Positions 36,802 through 44,208 of a stretch of DNA of 64,000 nt are shown here, piece by piece. Source of the stretch: Pseudomonas azotoformans (GTDB taxonomy: Bacteria > Pseudomonadota > Gammaproteobacteria > Pseudomonadales > Pseudomonadaceae); the NCBI RefSeq assembly GCF_900103345.1, contig NZ_LT629702.1:2294001-2358000 (forward strand). The letters are read 5' to 3'. The translations under genes and the position numbers were made by a program. Numbering within the stretch: position 1 is the stretch's first letter; each line of letters opens with the position of its first letter. The notes under the pieces were generated by a model. The model searched no databases, had not been told where the DNA came from, and saw nothing but the letters and a program-made list of their open reading frames with translations.

Positions 36802-38694
36802 ATGACAATAAGATCGCTACCCGCCCTCTCGCCGCTGAGCCTTGCCGTGCAGGCCTTCCTGCTGGTCGGCAGCCTGTCCTTGAGTGCGGCCAGCTTCGCC
36901 GCCGCCGAGCCTGCCAAACAGACCCGCAACGTCACCTGGGAAGACATCGCCAACGACCACCTGACCACAAAGGACGTGCTGCAATACGGCATGGGCACCA
37001 ACGCCCAGCGCTGGAGCCCGCTGGCCCAGGTCAACGACAAGAACGTGTTCAAGCTCACGCCGGCCTGGTCCTATTCGTTCGGCGATGAGAAGCAGCGCGG
37101 CCAGGAGTCCCAGGCCATCGTCAGCGACGGCGTGGTCTACGTCACCGGCTCCTATTCCCGCGTGTTCGCCCTTGATGCGAAGACCGGCAAACGCCTGTGG
37201 ACCTACAACCACCGCCTGCCCGACAACATTCGCCCGTGCTGCGATGTGGTCAACCGGGGCGCGGCGATCTTCGGCGACAAGATCTATTTCGGCACCCTCG
37301 ACGCGCGCCTGATCGCCCTCGACAAGAACACCGGCAAAGTGGTGTGGAACAAGAAATTCGGCGACCACGCCGCTGGCTACACCATGACCGGCGCGCCGGT
37401 GCTGATCAAAGACAAGGTGACCGGCAAGGTACTGCTGATCCACGGCAGTTCCGGCGATGAATTTGGCGTGGTCGGCCAGCTGTATGCGCGCGACCCGGAC
37501 ACCGGCGAAGAGGTGTGGATGCGCCCGTTCGTGGAAGGCCACATGGGCCGCCTGAACGGCAAGGACAGCACCCCGACCGGCGACGTCAAGGCGCCTTCCT
37601 GGCCGGATGACCCGACCACCGAAACCGGCAAGGTCGAGGCCTGGAGCCACGGCGGCGGCGCGCCTTGGCAGAGTGCGAGCTTCGATGCCGAGACCAACAC
37701 CATCATCGTCGGCGCCGGCAACCCCGGCCCGTGGAACACCTGGGCGCGCACCTCCAAGGACGGCAACCCCCACGACTTCGACAGCCTCTACACCTCCGGT
37801 CAGGTCGGCGTCGACCCGAGCACCGGCGAAGTGAAGTGGTTCTACCAGCACACGCCGAACGATGCCTGGGACTTCTCCGGCAACAACGAACTGGTGCTGT
37901 TCGACTACAAGGACAAGGACGGCAAGGTCATCAAGGCCACCGGCCACGCCGACCGCAACGGCTTCTTCTATGTGGTCGACCGCACCAACGGCAAGCTGCA
38001 GAACGCCTTCCCGTTCGTCGACAACATCACCTGGGCCAGCCACATCGACCTGAAGACCGGCCGCCCCGTGGAAAACGCAGGCCAGCGTCCGGCCAAGCCA
38101 TTGCCGGGCGAAACCAAGGGCAAGCCGGTGGAAGTCTCGCCGCCGTTCCTGGGTGGCAAGAACTGGAACCCCATGGCCTACAGCCAGGACACCGGGCTGT
38201 TCTACATCCCGGGCAACCAGTGGAAAGAGGAGTACTGGACTGAAGAGGTCAACTACAAGAAGGGCTCGGCGTACCTGGGCATGGGCTTTCGCATCAAGCG
38301 CATGTATGACGACCACGTCGGCACCCTGCGCGCGATGAACCCGACCACCGGCAAGGTGGTGTGGGAACACAAGGAACACCTGCCGTTGTGGGCCGGCGTG
38401 CTGGCGACCAAGGGCAACCTGGTGTTCACCGGCACCGGCGATGGCTTCTTCAAGGCCTTCGACGCGAAGACCGGCAAGGAGCTGTGGAAATTCCAGACTG
38501 GCAGCGGCATCGTCTCGCCGCCGATCACCTGGGAACAGGATGGCGAGCAGTACATCGGCGTTACCGTCGGTTATGGCGGCGCGGTGCCGCTGTGGGGCGG
38601 CGACATGGCCGAGCTGACCAAGCCGGTGGCGCAGGGCGGATCGTTCTGGGTGTTCAAGATCCCGAGCTGGGACCTGAAAACCGCGCAGAAGTAA
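36802..38694 (+). CDS. exaA: PQQ-dependent alcohol dehydrogenase, calcium type
   Basis: 630 aa from the ATG at 36802. Signal peptide to about residue 33. Eight-bladed quinoprotein propeller with repeated W-docking motifs (for example AKTGKELWKFQTGSG). The vicinal disulfide that covers PQQ is Cys146-Cys147. The catalytic Asp357 lies in AWDFSGNNE; two residues on is Ser359, where lanthanide enzymes (PedH, XoxF) have Asp, so a Ca-dependent PedE/ExaA-type enzyme is expected. It oxidises ethanol and other primary alcohols in the periplasm and gives electrons to cytochrome c-550. It is transcribed divergently from pedF. Confidence 0.94.
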   Translation: MTIRSLPALSPLSLAVQAFLLVGSLSLSAASFAAAEPAKQTRNVTWEDIANDHLTTKDVLQYGMGTNAQRWSPLAQVNDKNVFKLTPAWSYSFGDEKQRGQESQAIVSDGVVYVTGSYSRVFALDAKTGKRLWTYNHRLPDNIRPCCDVVNRGAAIFGDKIYFGTLDARLIALDKNTGKVVWNKKFGDHAAGYTMTGAPVLIKDKVTGKVLLIHGSSGDEFGVVGQLYARDPDTGEEVWMRPFVEGHMGRLNGKDSTPTGDVKAPSWPDDPTTETGKVEAWSHGGGAPWQSASFDAETNTIIVGAGNPGPWNTWARTSKDGNPHDFDSLYTSGQVGVDPSTGEVKWFYQHTPNDAWDFSGNNELVLFDYKDKDGKVIKATGHADRNGFFYVVDRTNGKLQNAFPFVDNITWASHIDLKTGRPVENAGQRPAKPLPGETKGKPVEVSPPFLGGKNWNPMAYSQDTGLFYIPGNQWKEEYWTEEVNYKKGSAYLGMGFRIKRMYDDHVGTLRAMNPTTGKVVWEHKEHLPLWAGVLATKGNLVFTGTGDGFFKAFDAKTGKELWKFQTGSGIVSPPITWEQDGEQYIGVTVGYGGAVPLWGGDMAELTKPVAQGGSFWVFKIPSWDLKTAQK

Positions 38695-38720
38695 CTTCAC
38701 CCTATATGCCGGGGTCATCC

Positions 38721-38845
38721 TTTGTGGTGAGCGGGCTTGTCCCGCGTTGGGCTGCGAAGCGGCTCCCGGCTTTTCTCCAGCACCAACGAGCCGTCAGGTT
38801 TGGGGGCTGCTGCGCAGCCCAGCGCGGGGCAAGCCCGCTCACCAC
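38721..38845. repeat. inverted repeat of a third REP subtype
   Basis: GTGGTGAGCGGGCTTGTCCC (about 38723 on) and its complement ending GGGCAAGCCCGCTCACCAC near 38845, with inner complementary blocks around GGGCTGCG/CGCAGCCC. Confidence 0.8.
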
Positions 38846-38900
38846 AGCAAGGCCGCTCACCACAGCAAGCCCGCTCGCCACAACAAGCCCGCTCACCCCA
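38830..38900. repeat. 18-bp tandem repeat, four copies
   Basis: CAAGCCCGCTCACCACAG repeated at 38830, 38848, 38866 and 38884 with small changes. It appears to be an amplified end of the adjacent REP and lies just ahead of the pentapeptide gene's ribosome site. Confidence 0.9.
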
Positions 38901-38920
38901 GGATCCACAGAGGTCTCGCG

Positions 38921-39568
38921 ATGAAATATCTGCCGTTTTTAATCCTGCTATCCCTGCCCCTGGCCTACGCCGACGAGGGCGACGACGCCCCGCTGGTCAT
39001 CAACGGCTGCACCCTGGCTGCACACAGCCAATGCCCCGGCGCCAACCTCAAGGGCGCCAACCTGAGCAATCAGGACTTGAGCAAAATGAACCTGGCCGGC
39101 GCCGACCTGCGCGATGCGGATCTACGCCACGCCAACCTCGACCTGGCCAACCTGGAAAAAGCCCAACTGCAAGGTGCCAACCTGACCCGCGCCAGCCTGC
39201 AACAAGCCAACCTGCGCCTGGCCGACTTCACCGGCGCCACGCTGATGGCCGTGCAAGGCTGGGGACTGTTTGCCCAGGGCGCACAATTTGAAAACGCCAA
39301 CCTGAGCGCCGCCTACCTGCAATTTGCCCGGTTGTCGGGGGCGAAGCTGCACCAGGCCAACCTGCGGGCGGCCGACCTGGAGATGACCTGGCTGAGCAAG
39401 GCCGACCTGCAAGGCGCCGACCTCAGCGACGCCAACCTGCAAGAAGCCAAGTTCGGCGAAAGCAACCTGGAAAAAGCCACCCTCACCGGCAGCCGTCAGC
39501 ACTATGCGAATTTCCAGGATGCGAACATGGAAGGCTGCAAGGATTGCCCGACCACCTGGGACCGTTAG
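38921..39568 (+). CDS. exported pentapeptide-repeat protein
   Basis: 215 aa from the ATG at 38921 (AGAGG upstream). Signal peptide to YADE (about residue 17). The rest is tandem A(D/N)LXX pentapeptides (ANLKG, ANLSN, ADLRD, ADLRH, ANLDL and so on), which fold as a quadrilateral beta-helix. Cys residues at both ends (NGCTL.., EGCKDC) may form disulfides. A pentapeptide gene beside the alcohol dehydrogenase and a response regulator is conserved in this regulon; its function is not established. Its stop overlaps the convergent regulator gene by 3 bases. Confidence 0.88.
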   Translation: MKYLPFLILLSLPLAYADEGDDAPLVINGCTLAAHSQCPGANLKGANLSNQDLSKMNLAGADLRDADLRHANLDLANLEKAQLQGANLTRASLQQANLRLADFTGATLMAVQGWGLFAQGAQFENANLSAAYLQFARLSGAKLHQANLRAADLEMTWLSKADLQGADLSDANLQEAKFGESNLEKATLTGSRQHYANFQDANMEGCKDCPTTWDR

Positions 39569-40191
39569 CCCGACACCCGCACCACCCCCATGTCGATACC
39601 CAAGTGCACCAACTCGGCATGGGAACTCACCTGCAATTTACTCTTGAGCAGGGTCAGGTGATTGGACACGGTCTTGCTGCTGATACTCAGCTGGGCGGCA
39701 ATCGCCCGCGCCGGGGTGCCCTTGGCGAGCATCAGGAAAATCTCCAGCTCACGCTGGGTCATGCTTTGTAGGCGCCGGTCGGTGGGGTGGTAAGCCAGCT
39801 GGGTGGCCAGGTCCTGTTCAATATAGGTGTGGCCGTCAAGAATGCGCTCGACCGCATCCAGCATCACCGACGGCAACGCGCTTTTGGTCAGGTAGCCGGA
39901 CGCACCGGCCTCCAACGCCTGGCGCACCAGGGGCAACTCGGCGTGCTGGCTGAAAAACAGCACGCGCAATTGCGGCAGGCGCTGGCGCAGGCGGCGGGTG
40001 GTTTCCAGGCCGCTGATACCCGGCAGGCCGAAGCCGATGATCACCAGGTTAGGCACCGCTTCGTGCACCCGCGCCAAGGCATCCTCGCCACTCGCCGCTT
40101 CGCGCACCACCACACCGGGCAGCCCGCTGCGCAATAGTCCGGCGTAACCCAGGCGAACCACGGCGTGATCATCGACCAGCAGGATATTCAT
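39565..40191 (-). CDS. EraR-like response regulator lacking the phosphoacceptor aspartate
   Basis: 208 aa from the ATG at 40191 (GGAGG upstream). NarL/LuxR-type layout: receiver domain at about 1-120 and helix-turn-helix at about 140-200 (TQRELEIFLMLAKGTPARAIAAQLSIS..). The acidic pocket Asp7-Asp8 and the conserved Lys in YLTKSA are present. At the phosphorylation site the sequence is LVIIGFGLPG, with Gly53 (GGC at 40035-40033) instead of Asp. In P. aeruginosa the equivalent regulator lies next to its sensor kinase EraS; here no kinase gene lies between it and erbR. It may work without phosphorylation or be decaying. Confidence 0.85.
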   Translation of the reverse strand: MNILLVDDHAVVRLGYAGLLRSGLPGVVVREAASGEDALARVHEAVPNLVIIGFGLPGISGLETTRRLRQRLPQLRVLFFSQHAELPLVRQALEAGASGYLTKSALPSVMLDAVERILDGHTYIEQDLATQLAYHPTDRRLQSMTQRELEIFLMLAKGTPARAIAAQLSISSKTVSNHLTLLKSKLQVSSHAELVHLGIDMGVVRVSG

Positions 40192-40344
40192 AGTGCCTCC
40201 AATGGCAGTGCCTCTGGCCATGCTAGAACCCCGGGGACCAATGGGACCTACTACTTTGGTACTGGTTTTGCTGTCTATCGTCGCATTCCCAAGGCAGCGG
40301 GACTGGCGTGTAATGGGTGCATAACGATAAGGACCGGACCCGCC

Positions 40345-40884
40345 ATGCTGCCCGCTCGACTGCCACTTGCGGCACTGTTGTGCCTGTTCATCACGCACAT
40401 ACAGGCCGACACTCCACTGTTTTCCGCCGATGGCTACCGCATCAGCCTGTACCGCAGCCCCACGCCCGAACACCTGCCCGGGGCGATCATCGTCGACACC
40501 CCAGCCCTGCAAACCCTGTTGACCCAGACGCCCGCACCGGTGCTGATCGACGTGTACCGCCGCCCGTGGCTACAGGGCCGCTTCATCGAAGACCAGCCCC
40601 ACGCCAACCTGCCCGGCAGTCACTGGCTGGCCAATACCGGCGACGGCGACCTCACACCCGAGTGGCAAGGTTACTTTGTGCGCCACCTGTACAAGTACAC
40701 GGGCGGCAACCTGGCCCGCCCGCTGGTGTTCTACTGCCGCGCCGATTGCTGGCTGAGTTGGAACGCGGTAAAACGGGCCGCCAACCTGGGCTATACCACT
40801 GTGTATTGGTACCGCGATGGCTTGGACGCATGGGAAGCGGCAAACCTGCCAGTGATGGCTGCGACACCCGAACCCTTTGAATAA
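40345..40884 (+). CDS. PQQ-catabolism-associated CxxxCW rhodanese-like protein
   Basis: 179 aa. Signal peptide to IQAD (about residue 21), so periplasmic. Rhodanese-like fold with the hallmark Cys131-Arg-Ala-Asp-Cys135-Trp136 in place of the usual single-Cys loop. Such proteins accompany quinoprotein dehydrogenases and SoxYZ-like carriers; a redox or sulfur-transfer role is suspected but unproven. The ATG at 40345 follows AAGGA. It is divergent from the EraR-like gene and 27 bp upstream of erbR. Confidence 0.88.
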   Translation: MLPARLPLAALLCLFITHIQADTPLFSADGYRISLYRSPTPEHLPGAIIVDTPALQTLLTQTPAPVLIDVYRRPWLQGRFIEDQPHANLPGSHWLANTGDGDLTPEWQGYFVRHLYKYTGGNLARPLVFYCRADCWLSWNAVKRAANLGYTTVYWYRDGLDAWEAANLPVMAATPEPFE

Positions 40885-40911
40885 AAAACCACAACAAGAA
40901 GGTGAACGGCC

Positions 40912-41577
40912 ATGTACAAAATTCTGATTGCCGACGATCACCCGCTGTTTCGCGAGGCGATCCATAACGTCATCAGCGACGGTTTCCCCGGCAGCGACGT
41001 GATGGAAACCGCCGACCTGGACAGCGCCCTCGCCCTGACCCAGGAACATGACGACCTCGACCTGATCCTGCTGGACCTGAACATGCCCGGCATGCACGGC
41101 CTCAACGGCCTGATCAACCTGCGCAACGAGTCGCCGACCATTCCGGTGGTGATCGTCTCGGCCGAACAGGACAAGCAGATCGTGCTACAAGCCATCACCT
41201 ACGGCGCGGTGGGCTTTATCACCAAGTCGTCGCCGCGCCTGCAAATGACCGAGGCGATCCAGCAGATCCTCAACGGCAACGTCTACCTGCCGCCGGACAT
41301 CATCCGTACCCAGAAAAACACCGGGCAGCGGCGCATGAACGACAGCCCAGGCTTTGCCCCCGAGCTGTTGCAGGCGCTCACACGCAAGCAGCTGCTGGTG
41401 TTGGAGCGGATGACCAAGGGTGAGTCGAACAAGCAGATCGCCTATACGCTGGAGATTGCCGAGACCACGGTTAAGGCGCATGTGTCGGCGATTTTGCGCA
41501 AGTTGAATGTGCATAACCGGGTGCAGGCGATACTCAGTGCCGGGGATATCGATTTCGGCTCGTACCTGCGCCGCTGA
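40912..41577 (+). CDS. erbR: response regulator ErbR/AgmR (activator of alcohol oxidation)
   Basis: 221 aa, NarL/LuxR family. The receiver has Asp8-Asp9, phosphoacceptor Asp55 in [10 protein letters not shown] and the conserved Lys in FITKSS. The C-terminal helix-turn-helix is [35 protein letters not shown]. In related species this protein activates the quinoprotein alcohol dehydrogenase and PQQ genes. Ribosome site AAGAAGG. Its last 20 bp are copied twice in the tandem repeat that follows. Confidence 0.9.
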   Translation: MYKILIADDHPLFREAIHNVISDGFPGSDVMETADLDSALALTQEHDDLDLILLDLNMPGMHGLNGLINLRNESPTIPVVIVSAEQDKQIVLQAITYGAVGFITKSSPRLQMTEAIQQILNGNVYLPPDIIRTQKNTGQRRMNDSPGFAPELLQALTRKQLLVLERMTKGESNKQIAYTLEIAETTVKAHVSAILRKLNVHNRVQAILSAGDIDFGSYLRR

Positions 41578-41592
41578 CACACCACCAGTCAA

Positions 41593-41700
41593 CTGTGGGA
41601 GGGGGCTTGCCCCCGATGGCAGAGTGTCAGTCGGCACATGCATTGACTGATCCACCGCTATCGGGGGCAAGTCGAGTCGTCGCACCGCCCCTCCCACATT
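41593..41700. repeat. REPIN with interrupted right arm (copy 1)
   Basis: The right REP core is split by about 16 bp (TCGAGTCGTCGCACCG) between GGGGGCAAG and CCCCTCCCACA. The same insert is in copies 2 (41867-41974) and 3 (42141-42248). Confidence 0.85.
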
Positions 41701-41714
41701 TTGATCTGCATTTT

Positions 41715-41819
41715 GTCAGGGCCGGCTGAGCAGGTGGCTCATGGCGGTCTTGAGCTTCATCGGCCTTACCGGCTTGTGCATCAACGTATGCCTAGCTCAC
41801 GTATCTGCAGCTTCAATTC
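41715..41819 (-). pseudogene. duplicated 3' fragment of nahK (fragment 1)
   Basis: The minus strand can still be read as the kinase C-terminus (HTLMHKPVRPMKLKTAMSH..) with an intact stop. Upstream it diverges and runs into a copied erbR end. There is no start, so it is a non-functional fragment. Confidence 0.85.
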
Positions 41820-41821
41820 TA

Positions 41822-42095
41822 GGCTCGTACTTGCGCCGCTGACCCCTTTGACACACCACCAGTCAACTGTGGGAGGGGGCTTGCCCCCGATGGCAGAGTG
41901 TCAGTCAGCACATGCATTGACTGATCCACCGCTATCGGGGGCAAGTCGAGTCGTCGCACCGCCCCTCCCACATTTTGATCTGCATTTTGTCAGGGTCGGC
42001 TGAGCAGGTGGCTCATGGCGGTCTTGAGCTTCATCGGCCGCACCGGCTTGTGCATCAACGTATGCCTAGCTCACGTATCTGCAGCTTCAATTCTA
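41822..42095. repeat. tandem unit 2 (274 bp)
   Basis: Begins with a mutated copy of the erbR end (GGCTCGTACTTGCGCCGCTG), then a 9-bp insert, REPIN and nahK 3' fragment. It is nearly identical to units 1 and 3. Confidence 0.92.
41989..42093 (-). pseudogene. duplicated 3' fragment of nahK (fragment 2)
   Basis: Same structure as fragment 1. It differs by one codon change in the Lys-Pro-Val-Arg region (GGCCGCACC for GGCCTTACC on the plus strand). Confidence 0.85.
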
Positions 42096-42369
42096 GGCTC
42101 GTACTTGCGCCGCTGACCCCTTTGACACACCACCAGTCAACTGTGGGAGGGGGCTTGCCCCCGATGGCAGAGTGTCAGTCAGCACATGCATTGACTGATC
42201 CACCGCTATCGGGGGCAAGTCGAGTCGTCGCACCGCCCCTCCCACATTTTGATCTGCATTTTTGTCAGGGTCGGCTGAGCAGGTGGCTCATGGCGGTCTT
42301 GAGCTTCATCGGCCTTACCGGCTTGTGCATCAACGTATGCCCCAACTCACGGATCTGCTGCTTCAATTC
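42096..42369. repeat. tandem unit 3 (joins the intact nahK gene)
   Basis: Third erbR-end copy, 9-bp insert, REPIN, then the genuine nahK 3' end. Homology with units 1 and 2 stops near 42369. The spacing between equivalent points is exactly 274 bp from unit 1 to 2 and from 2 to 3. Confidence 0.9.
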
Positions 42370-44208
42370 ATTGCTGTAGTTGGCGGTGATCATCAGCGCC
42401 GGTATTGCGCGACCGCGTCGTCCATTGATGCGGGCCACGGCGTCCACGCCATTCTGGTCGTCGTCCAGGTGGTAATCGGCAATCAACAGGTCCGCCTCGG
42501 CATGGTAGTTGTCCACCTGCCGCGCCAGGTCCTGTTCCGACAGCGCCGTGATCACCCGGCAGCCCCAGCCTTCGAGCAAGGTACGCATACCCGCGCAGAT
42601 CGCCGCGTCGTTGTCCAGCACCCACACCCGCGCACCTTGCAGGCGTTCGAGCAACGGCTCGCTCATGGAAGGCGCAGGCAGCGACTTGGGTGCCGTGGCG
42701 CTTAACGGTACCTCCACCGAGAACATCGAGCCTTTGCCCGGCCAGGATCTGACGCTGATGCGATGGCCGAGTATCCCGGCGATCTTTTCCACGATGGCCA
42801 GGCCCAGGCCCAAGCCGCGGTCCTGGTCCGGTCGCTGCACGTCGCCGCGCTTGAACTCCTGGAAAATCTCCTCCAAGCGCTCTTGCGCAATCCCCATGCC
42901 GCTGTCCCACACCTGGATCAACAGGCGCTGCTGCTGACGCCGGCAACCCAGCACCACCCGCCCCTGGTAGGTGTAGCGAATGGCATTGCTGAGCAGGTTG
43001 CGCAGGATCCGCGCCAGCAACTGGATGTCGCTGCGCACCAACGCAGAGCAGCCGACAAAGTGCAGCGCCAAGCCTTCGGCGCGGGCCAGCTGGGTGTACT
43101 CGGCGGCGAGGTTGTCGAGCAATTCACTCAAGGCGAACGGCGCGATATCGGCCTTGATCACCCCGGCATCCAGCTTGGAAATATCCACCAGGGTCCCCAG
43201 CAGGTTTTCCACGTCCTCCAGTGAGTTGCTCACATTGCGCACCAGGGCTTCGCTGGGGCGCTCCAGCAAGGCACTGGTGAAAAGCCGCGCCGCATTCAAC
43301 GGTTGCAACAGGTCATGGCTGACGGCGGCGAGAAACTTGGTTTTCGACAGGTTGGCCTGCTCGGCTTCGAGCTTGGCTTCGCGCAGGCGGGTTTCCATGC
43401 GACGGCGCTCGTCAATTTCCTTGAGCAGTTGGTCATTGAGCGACGTAAGCTCCGAGGTGCGCTGGGCCACGCGCTGTTCCAGATGCTGGTAGGCCTGGTG
43501 CAAGGCTTCGGCCGTGCGGCGGCGTTCGGTGATATCGCGGATCAACACGAAGATTCCCACCACCTCGCCACTGGCCAGCATGTTCGGCACATAGGAGCGC
43601 AGCATGTAGCGTTCCTGGTGGTTGATGTTGGTTTCGGCGAACTCGAAGGTCACGCTCTCCCCCGCCAAGGCACGGGCGACGTAGGCATCCAGGCGCTGGC
43701 AATGCTGCTCGCTGTGTACTTCGCGCAGACTCTGCCCAAGCATCATGCCGCGCGGCCAGCAGTACCATTCTTCATAGACCTTGTTGGTGAACTCGTAGAC
43801 CAGGTCGGCATTCAGGTAGCCGATCAGCGCCGGCACGTTGTCGGTGATCAGGCGGATCCAGCGCTCGCTCTCCTGGGCTTTCTGCGCCGCCGCCTGTTCG
43901 CCACGCAGTGTTTCGGCGCGCAGCCGGGCGTTGATCAGCAGGTGGTTGCTGGCCTTGAGTTCGGCCATCGCCTGGTTCAGCGCGTCGGTGCGCTCGCGCA
44001 CCTGCTCGGCGAGCACCACCGAATGCTGGAAGGTGGTGTAGGGGTTGTTGCCCTGGGGCATGCCGGACTCGATGCGCTCGATCAGCGCCGCATTGATCCG
44101 CGCCAGCTTGTGGTTGTCCTGTTGCAGCCGGGCCAGTTGAGCGGGCAGGTCAGCGCCGGCCTCGGGCAATGGCGACCCCGGTGAACGTCTGGTTGATGTG
44201 CATGCCAT
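42265..44208 (-). CDS. nahK: hybrid sensor kinase NahK (ErcS'-like)
   Basis: 647 aa. An N-terminal coiled coil (about 20-115) is followed by a PAS domain (about 115-230), a second coil, HisKA with His298 in AVSHDLLQPLNAARL, an ATPase domain (LLSNAIRYT, DSGMGI, GLGLGLAI) and a receiver with Asp578 in LLIADYHLD. There are no membrane helices. The start at 44208 would overlap nosP by 59 nt; a later start is possible because no clear ribosome site is seen. In P. aeruginosa NahK pairs with the NO sensor NosP and feeds HptB, linking NO to biofilm control. Here the pair adjoins the alcohol oxidation regulators. Confidence 0.87.
   Translation of the reverse strand: MACTSTRRSPGSPLPEAGADLPAQLARLQQDNHKLARINAALIERIESGMPQGNNPYTTFQHSVVLAEQVRERTDALNQAMAELKASNHLLINARLRAETLRGEQAAAQKAQESERWIRLITDNVPALIGYLNADLVYEFTNKVYEEWYCWPRGMMLGQSLREVHSEQHCQRLDAYVARALAGESVTFEFAETNINHQERYMLRSYVPNMLASGEVVGIFVLIRDITERRRTAEALHQAYQHLEQRVAQRTSELTSLNDQLLKEIDERRRMETRLREAKLEAEQANLSKTKFLAAVSHDLLQPLNAARLFTSALLERPSEALVRNVSNSLEDVENLLGTLVDISKLDAGVIKADIAPFALSELLDNLAAEYTQLARAEGLALHFVGCSALVRSDIQLLARILRNLLSNAIRYTYQGRVVLGCRRQQQRLLIQVWDSGMGIAQERLEEIFQEFKRGDVQRPDQDRGLGLGLAIVEKIAGILGHRISVRSWPGKGSMFSVEVPLSATAPKSLPAPSMSEPLLERLQGARVWVLDNDAAICAGMRTLLEGWGCRVITALSEQDLARQVDNYHAEADLLIADYHLDDDQNGVDAVARINGRRGRAIPALMITANYSNELKQQIRELGHTLMHKPVRPMKLKTAMSHLLSRP

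Larger units (their letters stand above)
41557..41821. repeat. tandem unit 1 (erbR end + REPIN + partial nahK 3' end)
   Basis: Contains the true erbR 3' end (41557-41577), a REPIN (41593-41700), and a copy of about the last 100 bp of nahK (about 41715-41819, complement). It lacks the 9-bp insert found at the start of units 2 and 3. Confidence 0.9.

Noticed and set aside
41557..42369. CRISPR-like regular spacing
   Set aside because: Units are 274 bp and identical throughout, with no short repeat/unique spacer pattern; it is a tandem duplication.
41701..42379. Two near-identical plus-strand frames (41701-42003, 41975-42379)
   Set aside because: They are translations of the tandem REPIN units and the complement of the nahK end.
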